A stretch of 64,000 nt of DNA from Clostridium aquiflavi (GTDB lineage Bacteria > Bacillota > Clostridia > Clostridiales > Clostridiaceae). This document shows, piece after piece, positions 43,315 to 52,184 of the stretch. The stretch covers positions 1-64,000 of the forward strand of contig NZ_JAVJAN010000017.1 in assembly GCF_031344075.1 (NCBI RefSeq), given 5' to 3'. The notes under the pieces are model-generated. The model saw only the letters and a program-made list of their open reading frames with translations, was not told where the DNA came from and did not search any database. Each line of letters starts with the position of its first letter. Position 1 is the stretch's first letter. The position numbers and the translations under genes are program-made.

Positions 43315-43731
43315 TTATTTTATCCATCTCTTATTTAATAATTCTTTAAGCATTCTTATATTTTCCTCACCTAAAACATCAGAAATTTCTTTTTCTATAC
43401 TCTCCTTTAATTCTTTGCTTCTTCTACAATAATCTTTACCTTTCTCTGTTAGATCTGTATATTTATTATTGCTTTCATCTATTACAAATTTTAAGTATCC
43501 TCTTAGCTCTAATTTTTTAGCACATTTATACATGGCTTGACGAGATATATTAGCTTGCCTAGCAACTTCAGCAATAGATATCTTACCCATTTCAATTTTA
43601 GCTAAAAAAAGTGCTTCAGTATGAGAAATCTCCTCATCTTCTACAGCTTCCCATCTATCTTCCACTTCACGTCTGAGTACAATATGTTTTTCGCTTATTA
43701 AATCTATTATATTTAAATTACTCTTCATCAT
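43315..43731 (-). CDS. MarR family transcriptional regulator
   Basis: 138 aa with a winged-helix domain (IAEVARQANISRQAMYKCAKKLE, then the wing GYLKFVIDESNNKYTDLTEKG). Dimerisation helices lie at both ends. Start: ATG at 43731 or 43728 (two in a row) with AAGGTGA just before; upstream in-frame codons lack a site. It is divergent from a DUF2798 membrane gene. Two palindromes between them are probable MarR operators, so it likely represses both. Confidence 0.9.
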   Translation of the reverse strand: MMKSNLNIIDLISEKHIVLRREVEDRWEAVEDEEISHTEALFLAKIEMGKISIAEVARQANISRQAMYKCAKKLELRGYLKFVIDESNNKYTDLTEKGKDYCRRSKELKESIEKEISDVLGEENIRMLKELLNKRWIK

Positions 43732-43807
43732 TCTCACCTTATTCTTTATTTTCATATATTGTAACATATATTTTTCTGCATTTCAGATTTAATAAGTACC
43801 GCACCGA

Positions 43808-43822
43808 GTCAACTAAGTTGAC
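43808..43822. promoter_or_regulatory. Palindromic operator 1 for the MarR regulator
   Basis: GTCAACTAAGTTGAC is palindromic but for its centre and overlaps the -35 box of the plus-strand promoter. It is nearly identical to the site at 43854. Confidence 0.78.
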
Positions 43823-43846
43823 ACAACACAGAATAATTGTTATAAT
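43818..43846 (+). promoter_or_regulatory. Near-consensus sigma-A promoter of the DUF2798 gene
   Basis: TTGACA (43818-43823) and TATAAT (43841-43846) with a 17-bp spacer match the consensus exactly. Such a strong promoter flanked by operators indicates tight repression with high induced expression. Confidence 0.88.
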
Positions 43847-43853
43847 TCATTTT

Positions 43854-43868
43854 GTCAACTTAGTTGAC
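43854..43868. promoter_or_regulatory. Palindromic operator 2 for the MarR regulator
   Basis: GTCAACTTAGTTGAC at about the transcription start, 46 bp (about 4.4 turns) from operator 1. Confidence 0.78.
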
Positions 43869-43903
43869 TTTAAAAATATTTAATATGGGGGAAAATTTTT
43901 ATT

Positions 43904-44362
43904 ATGGGACAAACAAAATTACAAAAATTTATTTTTACTTTAATGATGTGCTTTGGTATGGTTTTAGGTATGACCATTTATAATATGCTATTAAATGAAG
44001 GCTTTCATAGTCAATTCTTTAATAATCTTTTAAAAGATTTTTGGCTTGGATTTATTGTTGCACTTTTATTAGATGTGTTTATTGTCGGTAAAATTGCAAA
44101 ACCAATTGCACTAAAAATTGTGAAACCTAATAACGAAACTAAACCAATTAAGGTTATATTAACTATCTCATCATGTATGGTAATAGGTATGGTGCTTTGT
44201 ATGTCTATGTATGGTGCTATAACAGCTGTTGGCTTTAATAGTGGAGCATTAAAAATTTATCCATTATGTATTATTAGAAACTTTATTATGGCATTACCTC
44301 TTAATATGCTTATTGTATCTCCAGTTGTAAGATTATCATTTAATAAAGTATTTTCTAATTAA
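43904..44362 (+). CDS. DUF2798 family membrane protein
   Basis: 152 aa, four membrane helices forming two similar halves (FIFTLMMCFGMVLGMTIYN / LTISSCMVIGMVLCMSMYG), each with a short amphipathic linker. The family has no known function; members often sit next to MarR or TetR regulators, suggesting transport or stress response. Repression by the divergent MarR protein is likely. Weak GGGGG ribosome binding site before the ATG. Confidence 0.82.
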   Translation: MGQTKLQKFIFTLMMCFGMVLGMTIYNMLLNEGFHSQFFNNLLKDFWLGFIVALLLDVFIVGKIAKPIALKIVKPNNETKPIKVILTISSCMVIGMVLCMSMYGAITAVGFNSGALKIYPLCIIRNFIMALPLNMLIVSPVVRLSFNKVFSN

Positions 44363-44366
44363 TCAA

Positions 44367-44415
44367 AAAAGACTATTACCATTTTATAATTAACAATAAA
44401 TAGTAATAGCCTTTT
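44367..44415. terminator. Bidirectional terminator between convergent genes
   Basis: AAAAGACTATTAC and GTAATAGCCTTTT pair with one mismatch; T-rich on both strands. Serves the DUF2798 gene and the rubrerythrin gene. Confidence 0.8.
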
Positions 44416-44429
44416 TAGTTTAACAATCT

Positions 44430-45020
44430 TTATTCAAAAGGTGAATTTTTAAATGGAATAAAGAATCCTTTAGGATGCACACAAACAGGGCATACTTCTG
44501 GTGCTTCTGTTCCTTCATAAATATATCCACAATTAGTACACATCCATTGTTCATTATTAATTTTCTTAAATAGATTCCCATTTTCTAATTCATCCGCATA
44601 TTTTTTGAATCTATTAGAATGAATTTTTTCGATTGAAGCTATCTTATCAAATAATGTTCCAATTTCATCAAATCCTTCTTCTCGTGCAATTTTTGCAAAA
44701 CCACTATAAATATCATCATGTTCAGCTGCTTCATGCTTTTCTGCTGCTCTTAAAAGAACCAATGTACTTGTTTCTACTTCTGCTGGATACGCTGCTGTTA
44801 TAGTAATGTCTTCTCCTGAAAATTCTTTTAATCTTTTCATAAATTCTTTTGCATGAGCTTTTTCTTGATTTGCTGTATAGTTAAATAAATCTTGTAAAAT
44901 AGAATATCCTTCTTTCTTAGCCACTGATGCAGCAATGTTATATCTATTTCTTGCCTGACTTTCTCCCGCAAATGCTCTCATTAAGTTTTCTTTAGTTTGA
45001 CTTTCGTTAAAATTATTCAT
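44430..45020 (-). CDS. Rubrerythrin (second copy)
   Basis: 196 aa: ferritin-like diiron domain (FAGESQARNRYNIAASVAKK, TANQEKAHAKEFMKRL, IASIEKIHSNRFKKYA) and rubredoxin-like iron site (CTNCGYIYEG, CPVCVHPKGFF). Peroxide-reducing enzyme typical of anaerobes. It is closer to classical rubrerythrin than the copy at 20498. The ATG at 45020 follows AAGGAGG; the longer frame upstream has no site. Confidence 0.94.
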   Translation of the reverse strand: MNNFNESQTKENLMRAFAGESQARNRYNIAASVAKKEGYSILQDLFNYTANQEKAHAKEFMKRLKEFSGEDITITAAYPAEVETSTLVLLRAAEKHEAAEHDDIYSGFAKIAREEGFDEIGTLFDKIASIEKIHSNRFKKYADELENGNLFKKINNEQWMCTNCGYIYEGTEAPEVCPVCVHPKGFFIPFKNSPFE

Positions 45021-45143
45021 AAATATATACCTCCTTGTATAATCTAGTTGTAATATTTTTAACATTCTTATTATTTGAAGATTAAAAATAATTATTCTTT
45101 ACTTATGTAATAATAAAAATAAATGTATCAACAAAATTAAAAT

Positions 45144-45188
45144 GAGCCATCTCAGCTAATGATTTGAAAAATCATTCTAAGATAGCTC
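45144..45188 (-). terminator. Terminator after the patatin-like gene
   Basis: An imperfect 19-21 bp stem, GAGCCATCTCAG-type arm with CTAAGATAGCTC, around a GAAAA loop; T-rich on the minus strand after it. Confidence 0.7.
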
Positions 45189-45248
45189 CTTTTATTTTCA
45201 TTGCTATTTCTTTAACTAAAATTATGCTCTAACTTCAAATACAGACTT

Positions 45249-46208
45249 TTATGCTGCATCTCTATAATTCTTGACATACTTTCCAAAATCCCATTCTTTT
45301 AAGAATTTTTCAGTGCTATCATATCCAGATTTATATAATGCTAAACTCTTTTCTTTTGATAAGTCAAAATCTGTTGTACTCACTCCAAGTGTTGGTATAT
45401 CTATTGTTCTGACCAAATCCTTATCTCTAATATAATTATCTTCACTATTATGACTAAAAATGCAAGTGCTTAATACATCATATGAATAGTATAAGAAATT
45501 AGTCTTACCTTGTGCTGTATAACTTAACTCATTCTCATCAAGGTTAAATCCAAATGTAGGATATTCTGGTTTACCTTCTGAATCAAATATCCATATAGGA
45601 TAATTAGATAAAATTCCACCATCCACAATAAAATTAGTACCTTTATCAGTATTTAATTCTACTGGCTTAAAGAAGAATGGAATACTCATACTCATTCTTA
45701 CAGCTTTTGATATTTCAAATTCCATAGGATCTATTCCATATTTTTTAAGATCATCAGGCAATATTAACATAGTGCTATTAGTTATATCAGCAGCAATTAT
45801 TTTTAATCTTGACTTACCATTGACACATACATCCTTAAATTTAGTTTTTAATTTTGCTTTAAGAAGCTTGTCTATCCATTTTTCAAAGTAATCTCCACTA
45901 TAAAAACCTTTGTCTGTAAATAAATTGTACATATGAGATGCTTTTTCTAATATATTCCCAGTACTTAATATAGATATATTTTTATCTAAGAAATTATTAT
46001 AATCTGTATTAAGCATAATCTCTTTTACTTCTGCTGCTGTATATCCTACTGCTAAAAGTGCTGATATTATAGCTCCTGCTGATGTTCCTGCACATCTTTC
46101 TATTGAATATCCTTCCTCCTCAAGTTTAGCTATGGCTCCTACGAAAGCTACACCCTTTACTCCTCCGCCTTCAAATACAGCATCAAATTTCTTGTTATCA
46201 TTATTCAT
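45249..46208 (-). CDS. Patatin-like phospholipase
   Basis: 319 aa. The Ser-Asp dyad is visible: oxyanion-hole FEGGGVKGVAFVGA, nucleophile elbow GTSAGA, and catalytic Asp in VDGGILSNYP. A cytoplasmic acyl hydrolase of phospholipids or lysophospholipids, with no signal peptide. The ATG at 46208 is preferred, nine bases after AGAAGGG; an ATG three codons earlier abuts that site. Single gene with terminator. Confidence 0.9.
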   Translation of the reverse strand: MNNDNKKFDAVFEGGGVKGVAFVGAIAKLEEEGYSIERCAGTSAGAIISALLAVGYTAAEVKEIMLNTDYNNFLDKNISILSTGNILEKASHMYNLFTDKGFYSGDYFEKWIDKLLKAKLKTKFKDVCVNGKSRLKIIAADITNSTMLILPDDLKKYGIDPMEFEISKAVRMSMSIPFFFKPVELNTDKGTNFIVDGGILSNYPIWIFDSEGKPEYPTFGFNLDENELSYTAQGKTNFLYYSYDVLSTCIFSHNSEDNYIRDKDLVRTIDIPTLGVSTTDFDLSKEKSLALYKSGYDSTEKFLKEWDFGKYVKNYRDAA

Positions 46209-46617
46209 ATTTATCATCCCTTCTTATAAATTAAGTTTATTTTTGAAGATTTTTTCAATCGATTGTGTTGTCTTCTATATACTAAAAGATCTCTTCAATT
46301 CAAAATGTAAACTTTAACTTATAAAAATTTTAAATATGAAATGTAATAACTTGTCATTTGTTTCATATACCTGATAAACTCTTTTCGCTAATAGATAAAT
46401 TACAGGTTGTTATTGGTCTTGATCTTGAGATTAAACGCAAACAAAAAGATGCCCCATCCTCGCAAGATTAGCATCCTTTTTGTTAATATATTCCGTTAAA
46501 TCCAATATCCCTAAAACAAAATAAGCACTATGTGAAAGCAACTAATACCAAATGTAATATTTGGATTATATGCTTTTGTTCTAAGGATTGATTAGTGTTA
46601 TCATCACTAGGCTTTTT
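46209..46617. other. Gene-free spacer with nested hairpin
   Basis: About 409 bp. AACAAAAAGATGC and GCATCCTTTTTGTT form a hairpin (about 46437-46486), a possible terminator for a transcript I cannot assign. CCCTAAAACAAAATAAGCA (46509-46527) pairs imperfectly with TGCTTTTGTTCTAAGG (46571-46586) around an inner CCAAAT-ATTTGG hairpin. No small gene found. Confidence 0.45.
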
Positions 46618-46980
46618 TTATTTATATTCTTCTAATGTCTTTAATATAGTCTCAGTATCGAATGGTTTCTTAATATAACTCTTAGCTCCCAATTCAATAC
46701 ATTCATCTTTAAAATTTTCGTATCCCGACGCTGATACAATAATTACAACTGCTTCAGGATCAATACTCATTATATCAATTAATGTATCAATACCTTCCCT
46801 CATAACCGCAGAAATATTCAAATCTAAAGTTACAATATCTGGTTTCTCAGTTTTAAACATCTCTATTGCATCATCTTTAGTTGATGCCTCAAATATCGTA
46901 TACGAACCTCCTTTTTGAATAATTTTTTTTAAAAACATTCGCATATATGATGAATCATCAATGATTAATACCTTTTTCAT
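46618..46980 (-). CDS. CheY-like single-domain response regulator
   Basis: 120 aa, receiver domain only: acidic pair IDDSSYM, phospho-acceptor in IVTLDLNIS, Ser/Thr in IIVSASG, switch lysine in SYIKKPFDTE. Last gene of the probable HD-GYP/hybrid-kinase/CheY operon. It may be the phosphate end point of the hybrid kinase phosphorelay, or act on a target such as the flagellar motor. AGGGGAG ribosome binding site. Confidence 0.92.
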   Translation of the reverse strand: MKKVLIIDDSSYMRMFLKKIIQKGGSYTIFEASTKDDAIEMFKTEKPDIVTLDLNISAVMREGIDTLIDIMSIDPEAVVIIVSASGYENFKDECIELGAKSYIKKPFDTETILKTLEEYK

Positions 46981-47055
46981 ACTAAAAACTCCCCTATATC
47001 TCTTATTTTTTTAAATTTAATTACTAAATTTTTGAGTATCACCTAATGCATCTAC

Positions 47056-49905
47056 TTAATAAAACAACTCCTTTATTTTAATAAAAAGCCTAGCACATTC
47101 ATCTATTTCTCTTTTCGTAGTTTTTTCCTCAAGCTTTATTGCTAATTCATAAATAGACGTTATTCTTAAAGTTCCAGTGGAACCTTTTAACTCATGAGTC
47201 AACTTTGCTAATTTCTTAAAATCATTACTTTCAATGGCATCATTAATACCTGCCAATAAATTTGGCAAATATTTTATATAGTCTTCAAATATTTCTCTCG
47301 CATCATCTTTTTCAAGTCCTGTGATTTCAACAAAATGATCAATATTATTATCTATTATACTAATATAATCAGCTCTAAGCTCCCTCTCTTTAATATTCAC
47401 TTCTATCATATTAAACATAGTATCAAAATTAATAGGCTTGCTAATATACTCGTCCATTCCAGATTCAATACACTTTTCTGAGTCACCTTCCATGGCATTA
47501 GCAGTCATTGCAATAATTGTAGTATGCTTTTTATCTCCTTCAATCAACCTTATTTTAGATGTACATTCATATCCATCCATTATTGGCATCTGGCAATCCA
47601 TAAAAACAACATCATAATCTTTTTCTGACACTGCTTTTAATGCTTCACTACCATCTACAGCCACATCACAAGTCATATTACGAGATTTAAGCATACTTAT
47701 AACAATTTTACGATTCATTTCATTGTCTTCAACCAATAAAATCCTCGGTTTTAATGCATTCTTAACTTCTTTAACTACATGTTTCATTATAACTTGATGT
47801 TCTTCTTTATCTTCTTTTTTCAATCCCAATGCCATAGCAATACAAGCAAGTAAGTCGTCTCTTCTTACAGGCTTACCCAAATACGATGAAAAGCCATATT
47901 CCTTTGCAACTTTAGCCTCTACTTTTTGAGCTACTGAAGTTAAAAGTATTAGTTTAATATCCTTTGCAAAAGGTATTGTTTTTAATGTAGTTGCAAGTTC
48001 ATAAGCACTCATATCAGACATTTGGTAGTTTATAATAGCAACACTTATTTTGTTTTCTGTATTTGCATTTGAAAAAATTGTGGTCATAGCACTAGTAGCA
48101 TTTTGGGCTTCAAATACCTTTAAACCATTTCCTTGAATATATGAACTCATAATTTTCCTATTATTCGTATTATCATCAACAATCAAAATATTCACACCAT
48201 TAAGCTTTTCAAACGCAAATTTCTGCTCTGAAGCTCTCTTAGTAATCTTCAATCTCACATTAAATTTGAAAGTAGATCCTTCCCCTAGTACACTTTCAAC
48301 ATGAATTTTACCACCCATCATTTTGACCAATTCATTAGATATCGCAAGTCCGAGTCCTGTTCCTCCATACTTTCTAGTTGTAGAAGAATCCCCTTGGCTA
48401 AAAGATTGAAAGATTGTATTAATATGGTCCTTATGAATTCCAATTCCAGTGTCCTTTACTTGAAAATTAAGCATGGCTGTTCCATTCTCTTCTTCTAAAC
48501 AATCAACTGTAACAGAAATCTCACCACATTCAGTAAATTTTACTGCATTACTTATAAGATTATTTAATATCTGGCTAAGCCTTGCTGGATCGCCAACAAC
48601 CTCTTCAGGAACACCTAGGTTAATCATAGTATAAAGTTGAACTCCTTTTTCTGCTGCCTTATGAGCAAGGAGAGAAACTGCATCTTCAATAATATTTCTT
48701 AAGTTAAAACCAATATTCTCCATAGTTAACTTTCTAGCTTCGATCTTTGAAAAATCCAATATATCATTAATAATATGTAATAATATCTCTGAAGCGGCTT
48801 TTGCTTCACGTATAAATTCTTTTTGTTCTAAAGACATATTAGTTGATTTCAACAATTCAAGAAATCCTAATATTCCATTCATTGGTGTTCTTATTTCATG
48901 AGACATATTGGCAAGGAACTGACCCTTTGCTATATTGGCTGCTTCTGCCTGTTCTTTTGCCTTGTATAGCTCAGTTTCTGCTATCCTCTGCTCTGTAATG
49001 TCGTCAGCAGTACAAATAATAAACTTAATATTACCTACTTCATCTCTCTGGGGCTTACTTTTAATTTTAAGTAACCTATTTTCACCTTTCCAATTCTTAA
49101 TCTCAAGTTCTTTTTCTGCCGGCTCATTTTTTTGAAATAAATCCCAGTTATTTTCAGACAACTTATTTGCAGTATCTATATCAAATATATCGTATAAATC
49201 TTGATACTCTAAGTTCTTTTTCTTCTTTCCAAAAAATTTTGCATGAGCTTCATTAACAGTTGCATAAGAAGTAACATTCCTCAAAGCCCAAATCTGTGAT
49301 TCAGAATTATTGAGTAAAATTGCTTGTCCATTAAGAGTTGATTCATACGCTTTTTCATTTATAATTCTTGCTCTTGTATATGAAAAAGCTCTTGAAATAT
49401 CTCTTAATATTTTTACTTGATCCTCTTCCCATATAATAGGTTTTGACAAACTTTCATAGCCTATAAACCCAATTAATTTGTTTTCATTTTTTAATGGAAT
49501 TATAAGAGAAGCTTTTATTCCTTCCTTTAAAAAGGCTTCTTCTTCAAATACCGCTTCAGCAGGAAGCTCATCCATATTATTTATTGCAACAAAATCATTA
49601 TTCTTAATCTCACGTATAAGCCATGGAAGAGCATAAACTACCTCATCTTGTTGTATTTCTCTTTTTGGTTTTATATCTTTTTTATTCCATTGACATTCTA
49701 TTTGCATAAAAGTAGGGTCTTCAGAAAAATAATAGATATAAATTCTATCCAATTCAAAAAGCAAACCAATTTCTTCTAATGATTTTTTTAACTCAATCTG
49801 ATAATTAATACTATCTACATCTAAAAATTTCTGAAAAGTATAATTAATTAATTTTAGACAATCATATGAATGTCTAATATTTGTGTACTTATCTTCATAA
49901 CTCAT
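47056..49905 (-). CDS. Hybrid sensor histidine kinase with GAF, PAS, two receivers and HPt
   Basis: 949 aa, soluble (no membrane helix). Order: GAF-like domain (about 10-175), PAS (about 190-310), HisKA with NMSHEIRTPMNG (His near 335), HATPase (VGDPARLSQILNNLISNA, GGTGLGLAIS), receiver 1, receiver 2, and HPt with LTHELKGSTGTL near the C-terminus. Receiver 1 has lost its phospho-acceptor: the family Asp is Asn in VAIINYQMSD, so it is likely a dead or docking receiver. Receiver 2 keeps it (VVFMDCQMPIMDG). Probably senses a cytoplasmic signal and feeds the adjacent CheY-like protein and/or HD-GYP. GGAGGG before the ATG. Confidence 0.93.
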   Translation of the reverse strand: MSYEDKYTNIRHSYDCLKLINYTFQKFLDVDSINYQIELKKSLEEIGLLFELDRIYIYYFSEDPTFMQIECQWNKKDIKPKREIQQDEVVYALPWLIREIKNNDFVAINNMDELPAEAVFEEEAFLKEGIKASLIIPLKNENKLIGFIGYESLSKPIIWEEDQVKILRDISRAFSYTRARIINEKAYESTLNGQAILLNNSESQIWALRNVTSYATVNEAHAKFFGKKKKNLEYQDLYDIFDIDTANKLSENNWDLFQKNEPAEKELEIKNWKGENRLLKIKSKPQRDEVGNIKFIICTADDITEQRIAETELYKAKEQAEAANIAKGQFLANMSHEIRTPMNGILGFLELLKSTNMSLEQKEFIREAKAASEILLHIINDILDFSKIEARKLTMENIGFNLRNIIEDAVSLLAHKAAEKGVQLYTMINLGVPEEVVGDPARLSQILNNLISNAVKFTECGEISVTVDCLEEENGTAMLNFQVKDTGIGIHKDHINTIFQSFSQGDSSTTRKYGGTGLGLAISNELVKMMGGKIHVESVLGEGSTFKFNVRLKITKRASEQKFAFEKLNGVNILIVDDNTNNRKIMSSYIQGNGLKVFEAQNATSAMTTIFSNANTENKISVAIINYQMSDMSAYELATTLKTIPFAKDIKLILLTSVAQKVEAKVAKEYGFSSYLGKPVRRDDLLACIAMALGLKKEDKEEHQVIMKHVVKEVKNALKPRILLVEDNEMNRKIVISMLKSRNMTCDVAVDGSEALKAVSEKDYDVVFMDCQMPIMDGYECTSKIRLIEGDKKHTTIIAMTANAMEGDSEKCIESGMDEYISKPINFDTMFNMIEVNIKERELRADYISIIDNNIDHFVEITGLEKDDAREIFEDYIKYLPNLLAGINDAIESNDFKKLAKLTHELKGSTGTLRITSIYELAIKLEEKTTKREIDECARLFIKIKELFY

Positions 49906-49922
49906 AAAATCCCTCCAAAAAT

Positions 49923-50993
49923 CTAAATTTCACAAGTTTTTGTAATAAAAATAGTTAATTCTTCTAATAAATCAATTTCATAAGGTTCTAAAAGCATATT
50001 TCCTACTTTATCATATATAACTTTTACCACAGGTCGCATTGGCATTGAGTTATTTTGCCTTACAACTAAACCCTTTTCATTTGAACTTAAAATAACTCCA
50101 CAACCAGTTGGAAATGCAGCTATATTACTAGTAAATTTTTCGACTATTTCTGCATCAAAATAAATGTTACTCATACCTACAAGATATTCAATAACCTCAG
50201 ATATAGTTTTACTTTCCTCCATATTTCTACCTGATATCAAATTATCAAATACATCACATATAGATACTATCTTTGCAATTTGATTTATTTCATCACATTT
50301 TAATTTTAAAGGATAACCACTACCATCACTTCTTTCATGATGCATTAAGGCAACTACCTTGACAGATGCATTCCAAATATACTGCTCTCCTAAAAAATCA
50401 TATCCAACCTTTGGATGCATTAATCTAATATATTTATCTAATTCTTCCTTAGTCTTAAACTCTGCTAAAAGTTTCTTATCATTCATAATTTTTATCTTAC
50501 CTATATCGTGCAGTAATGCACCTGCTGCTATATCTTTAAGCTTTAACATACTGTATCCCATATGAGTTCCTATTATTGTAGACAATACACATACATTTAC
50601 CGAATGCGAATATATATTGTTATCACTTGTACTTATTTCTCCAACATTTATCAAAACACTTTTATTTAATAGTACATCTTCAATAACTGAGTTAACTGAA
50701 TTCATAACACTTCTATTATCAGTCTTTCCTTCACGACAATATGTTTGAATCATTTGCTTAACAGCATGTTTGCTCATTTGCCTTGTTTTTTGAGAAATGC
50801 TTTCTTCAATAATAACATCTTTTGATATATCATCATTAATGTACACTGAATTAATTCCCATTTCTTTAATTTTTTCAATATAATAAGGTTTTAATTTTAC
50901 TCCAACATTAAGTAAAACCCTGCCTAATTCATCATAAATCTGCCTTCCTAGAATTTCATCTCCTTTGAGGCTCGAGACATTAACAACTCTCAT
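49923..50993 (-). CDS. HD-GYP domain cyclic-di-GMP phosphodiesterase
   Basis: 356 aa. N-terminal DUF3391-like domain (about 1-110) then a complete HD-GYP domain: HDIGK, DFLGEQYIWNA, HHERSDGSGYP and DVFDNLISGR. HD-GYP enzymes hydrolyse c-di-GMP fully to GMP. No receiver of its own, so control may come from the downstream kinase/CheY through protein contact. The ATG at 50993 has GGAGGG upstream. First gene of the likely operon. Confidence 0.92.
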   Translation of the reverse strand: MRVVNVSSLKGDEILGRQIYDELGRVLLNVGVKLKPYYIEKIKEMGINSVYINDDISKDVIIEESISQKTRQMSKHAVKQMIQTYCREGKTDNRSVMNSVNSVIEDVLLNKSVLINVGEISTSDNNIYSHSVNVCVLSTIIGTHMGYSMLKLKDIAAGALLHDIGKIKIMNDKKLLAEFKTKEELDKYIRLMHPKVGYDFLGEQYIWNASVKVVALMHHERSDGSGYPLKLKCDEINQIAKIVSICDVFDNLISGRNMEESKTISEVIEYLVGMSNIYFDAEIVEKFTSNIAAFPTGCGVILSSNEKGLVVRQNNSMPMRPVVKVIYDKVGNMLLEPYEIDLLEELTIFITKTCEI

Positions 50994-51469
50994 ATATCCC
51001 TCCAACTTAAATAATTAATTTTTTACTGAATAGTGAAAGTTTCTTATAAAATATACATATCTTTCACACTAAAAATATAGTAATGCTTTAATCACTAAAT
51101 ACAAAAGAAAAACATTATCAGTAACGATTATTATTTAAATATACTAGCATACTCTTACATTTTTAACTACATAAAAAATGTATAAATTACTAATAATATT
51201 CTTTCTAACATTATTCTAAACTTTCATACAGTACATTTTATATTTCGTTCTTCTATCCTTCTCCTTGAAGCCTTTATCCTTAATTTTCAATTATTCATTG
51301 TATATTGTCAACTTTAAAAACATCTAATATCAGACTTTATCAACATTTCATGGTTCAAAAGTCCTATAAATTCCTATCAATATAAAAATAGCCTTAAACA
51401 AGTATTTTCAATGTTTAAGACTACTTTTTGTATTTACTTATGGTATGATTTTATATAAATAATCCTAAA
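50994..51469. other. Gene-free spacer upstream of the HD-GYP gene
   Basis: 476 bp. Contains the promoter region of the HD-GYP operon, a weak hairpin GTGAAAG/CTTTCAC (about 51032-51066), and the thiE terminator at 51388-51428. No c-di-GMP riboswitch signature was found, although this would be a natural place for one. Confidence 0.45.
51388..51428 (-). terminator. Rho-independent terminator of the thi operon
   Basis: A GCCTTAAACA-type arm pairs with TGTTTAAGAC, with T-rich flanks; lies about 45 bp past thiE. Confidence 0.75.
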
Positions 51470-52102
51470 CTATCTAATTTTTAAAAATTCTTCTTTTAAT
51501 TCTCTTGTGGCTTTTTCAATATCTTTTTGTGCTATAATAGCCGATACTATAGCTAATCCATCTATATTTATTCCATTAAAATCTTTAATTCGTTCCTTAT
51601 TTATTCCCCCTATCACAACTACAGGTATTGATACTTTTTTCATTATTTTCTTTAATTCATTCATAGTTGTTGACGTTGCATCTTTCTTAGTTCCAGTTGA
51701 ATACATTGCTCCAACCCCTATATAATCTGCGCTATCTTTTTGTGCCTTTAAGGCTTCATCTAAATTACCAGCTGAAACTCCAAGAATTTTATCTTCTCCA
51801 ATTATATTTCTCACAATAGTTGCTGGTAAATCGCTTTGTCCTATATGAATTCCATCTGCATCAACAGCTAAAGCTATATCAACTCTATCATTTATTATTA
51901 ATGGTATATTGTATTTTTGTGTTATTTTTTTTATTTTTAATGCTGTTTCATAAAAATCATGCGATGAACATTCTTTTTCTCTTAGTTGAACTAATGTAGC
52001 TCCTCCAAGTATTGATTGTTCTACAGCCTCCTCTAAAGTTTCAGTGCTCATTAAATCCCTATCTGTAACAAGATAAATACTATAATCTATTTTATTATTC
52101 AT
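51470..52102 (-). CDS. thiE: Thiamine-phosphate synthase
   Basis: 210 aa. TIM-barrel enzyme joining HMP-pyrophosphate and thiazole phosphate to thiamine phosphate. Seen: YLVTDRDLM at the start, GGATLVQLREKE, IINDRVDIALAVDADGIHIGQSD and GVGAMYSTGTKKDA. Third gene of the TPP-riboswitch operon thiD-thiM-thiE. GAGGAGA before the ATG. Confidence 0.95.
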   Translation of the reverse strand: MNNKIDYSIYLVTDRDLMSTETLEEAVEQSILGGATLVQLREKECSSHDFYETALKIKKITQKYNIPLIINDRVDIALAVDADGIHIGQSDLPATIVRNIIGEDKILGVSAGNLDEALKAQKDSADYIGVGAMYSTGTKKDATSTTMNELKKIMKKVSIPVVVIGGINKERIKDFNGINIDGLAIVSAIIAQKDIEKATRELKEEFLKIR

Positions 52103-52184
52103 AAACTCTCCTCATTTCAATAACATATTTTTAAATTCCACAATTGAATTTATTCCTATACTATCAATTTTCAATTCTCACTTC

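Noticed and set aside
50994..51469. c-di-GMP riboswitch before the HD-GYP gene
   Set aside because: Looked for GEMM-I/II conserved cores and found none; only a weak hairpin.
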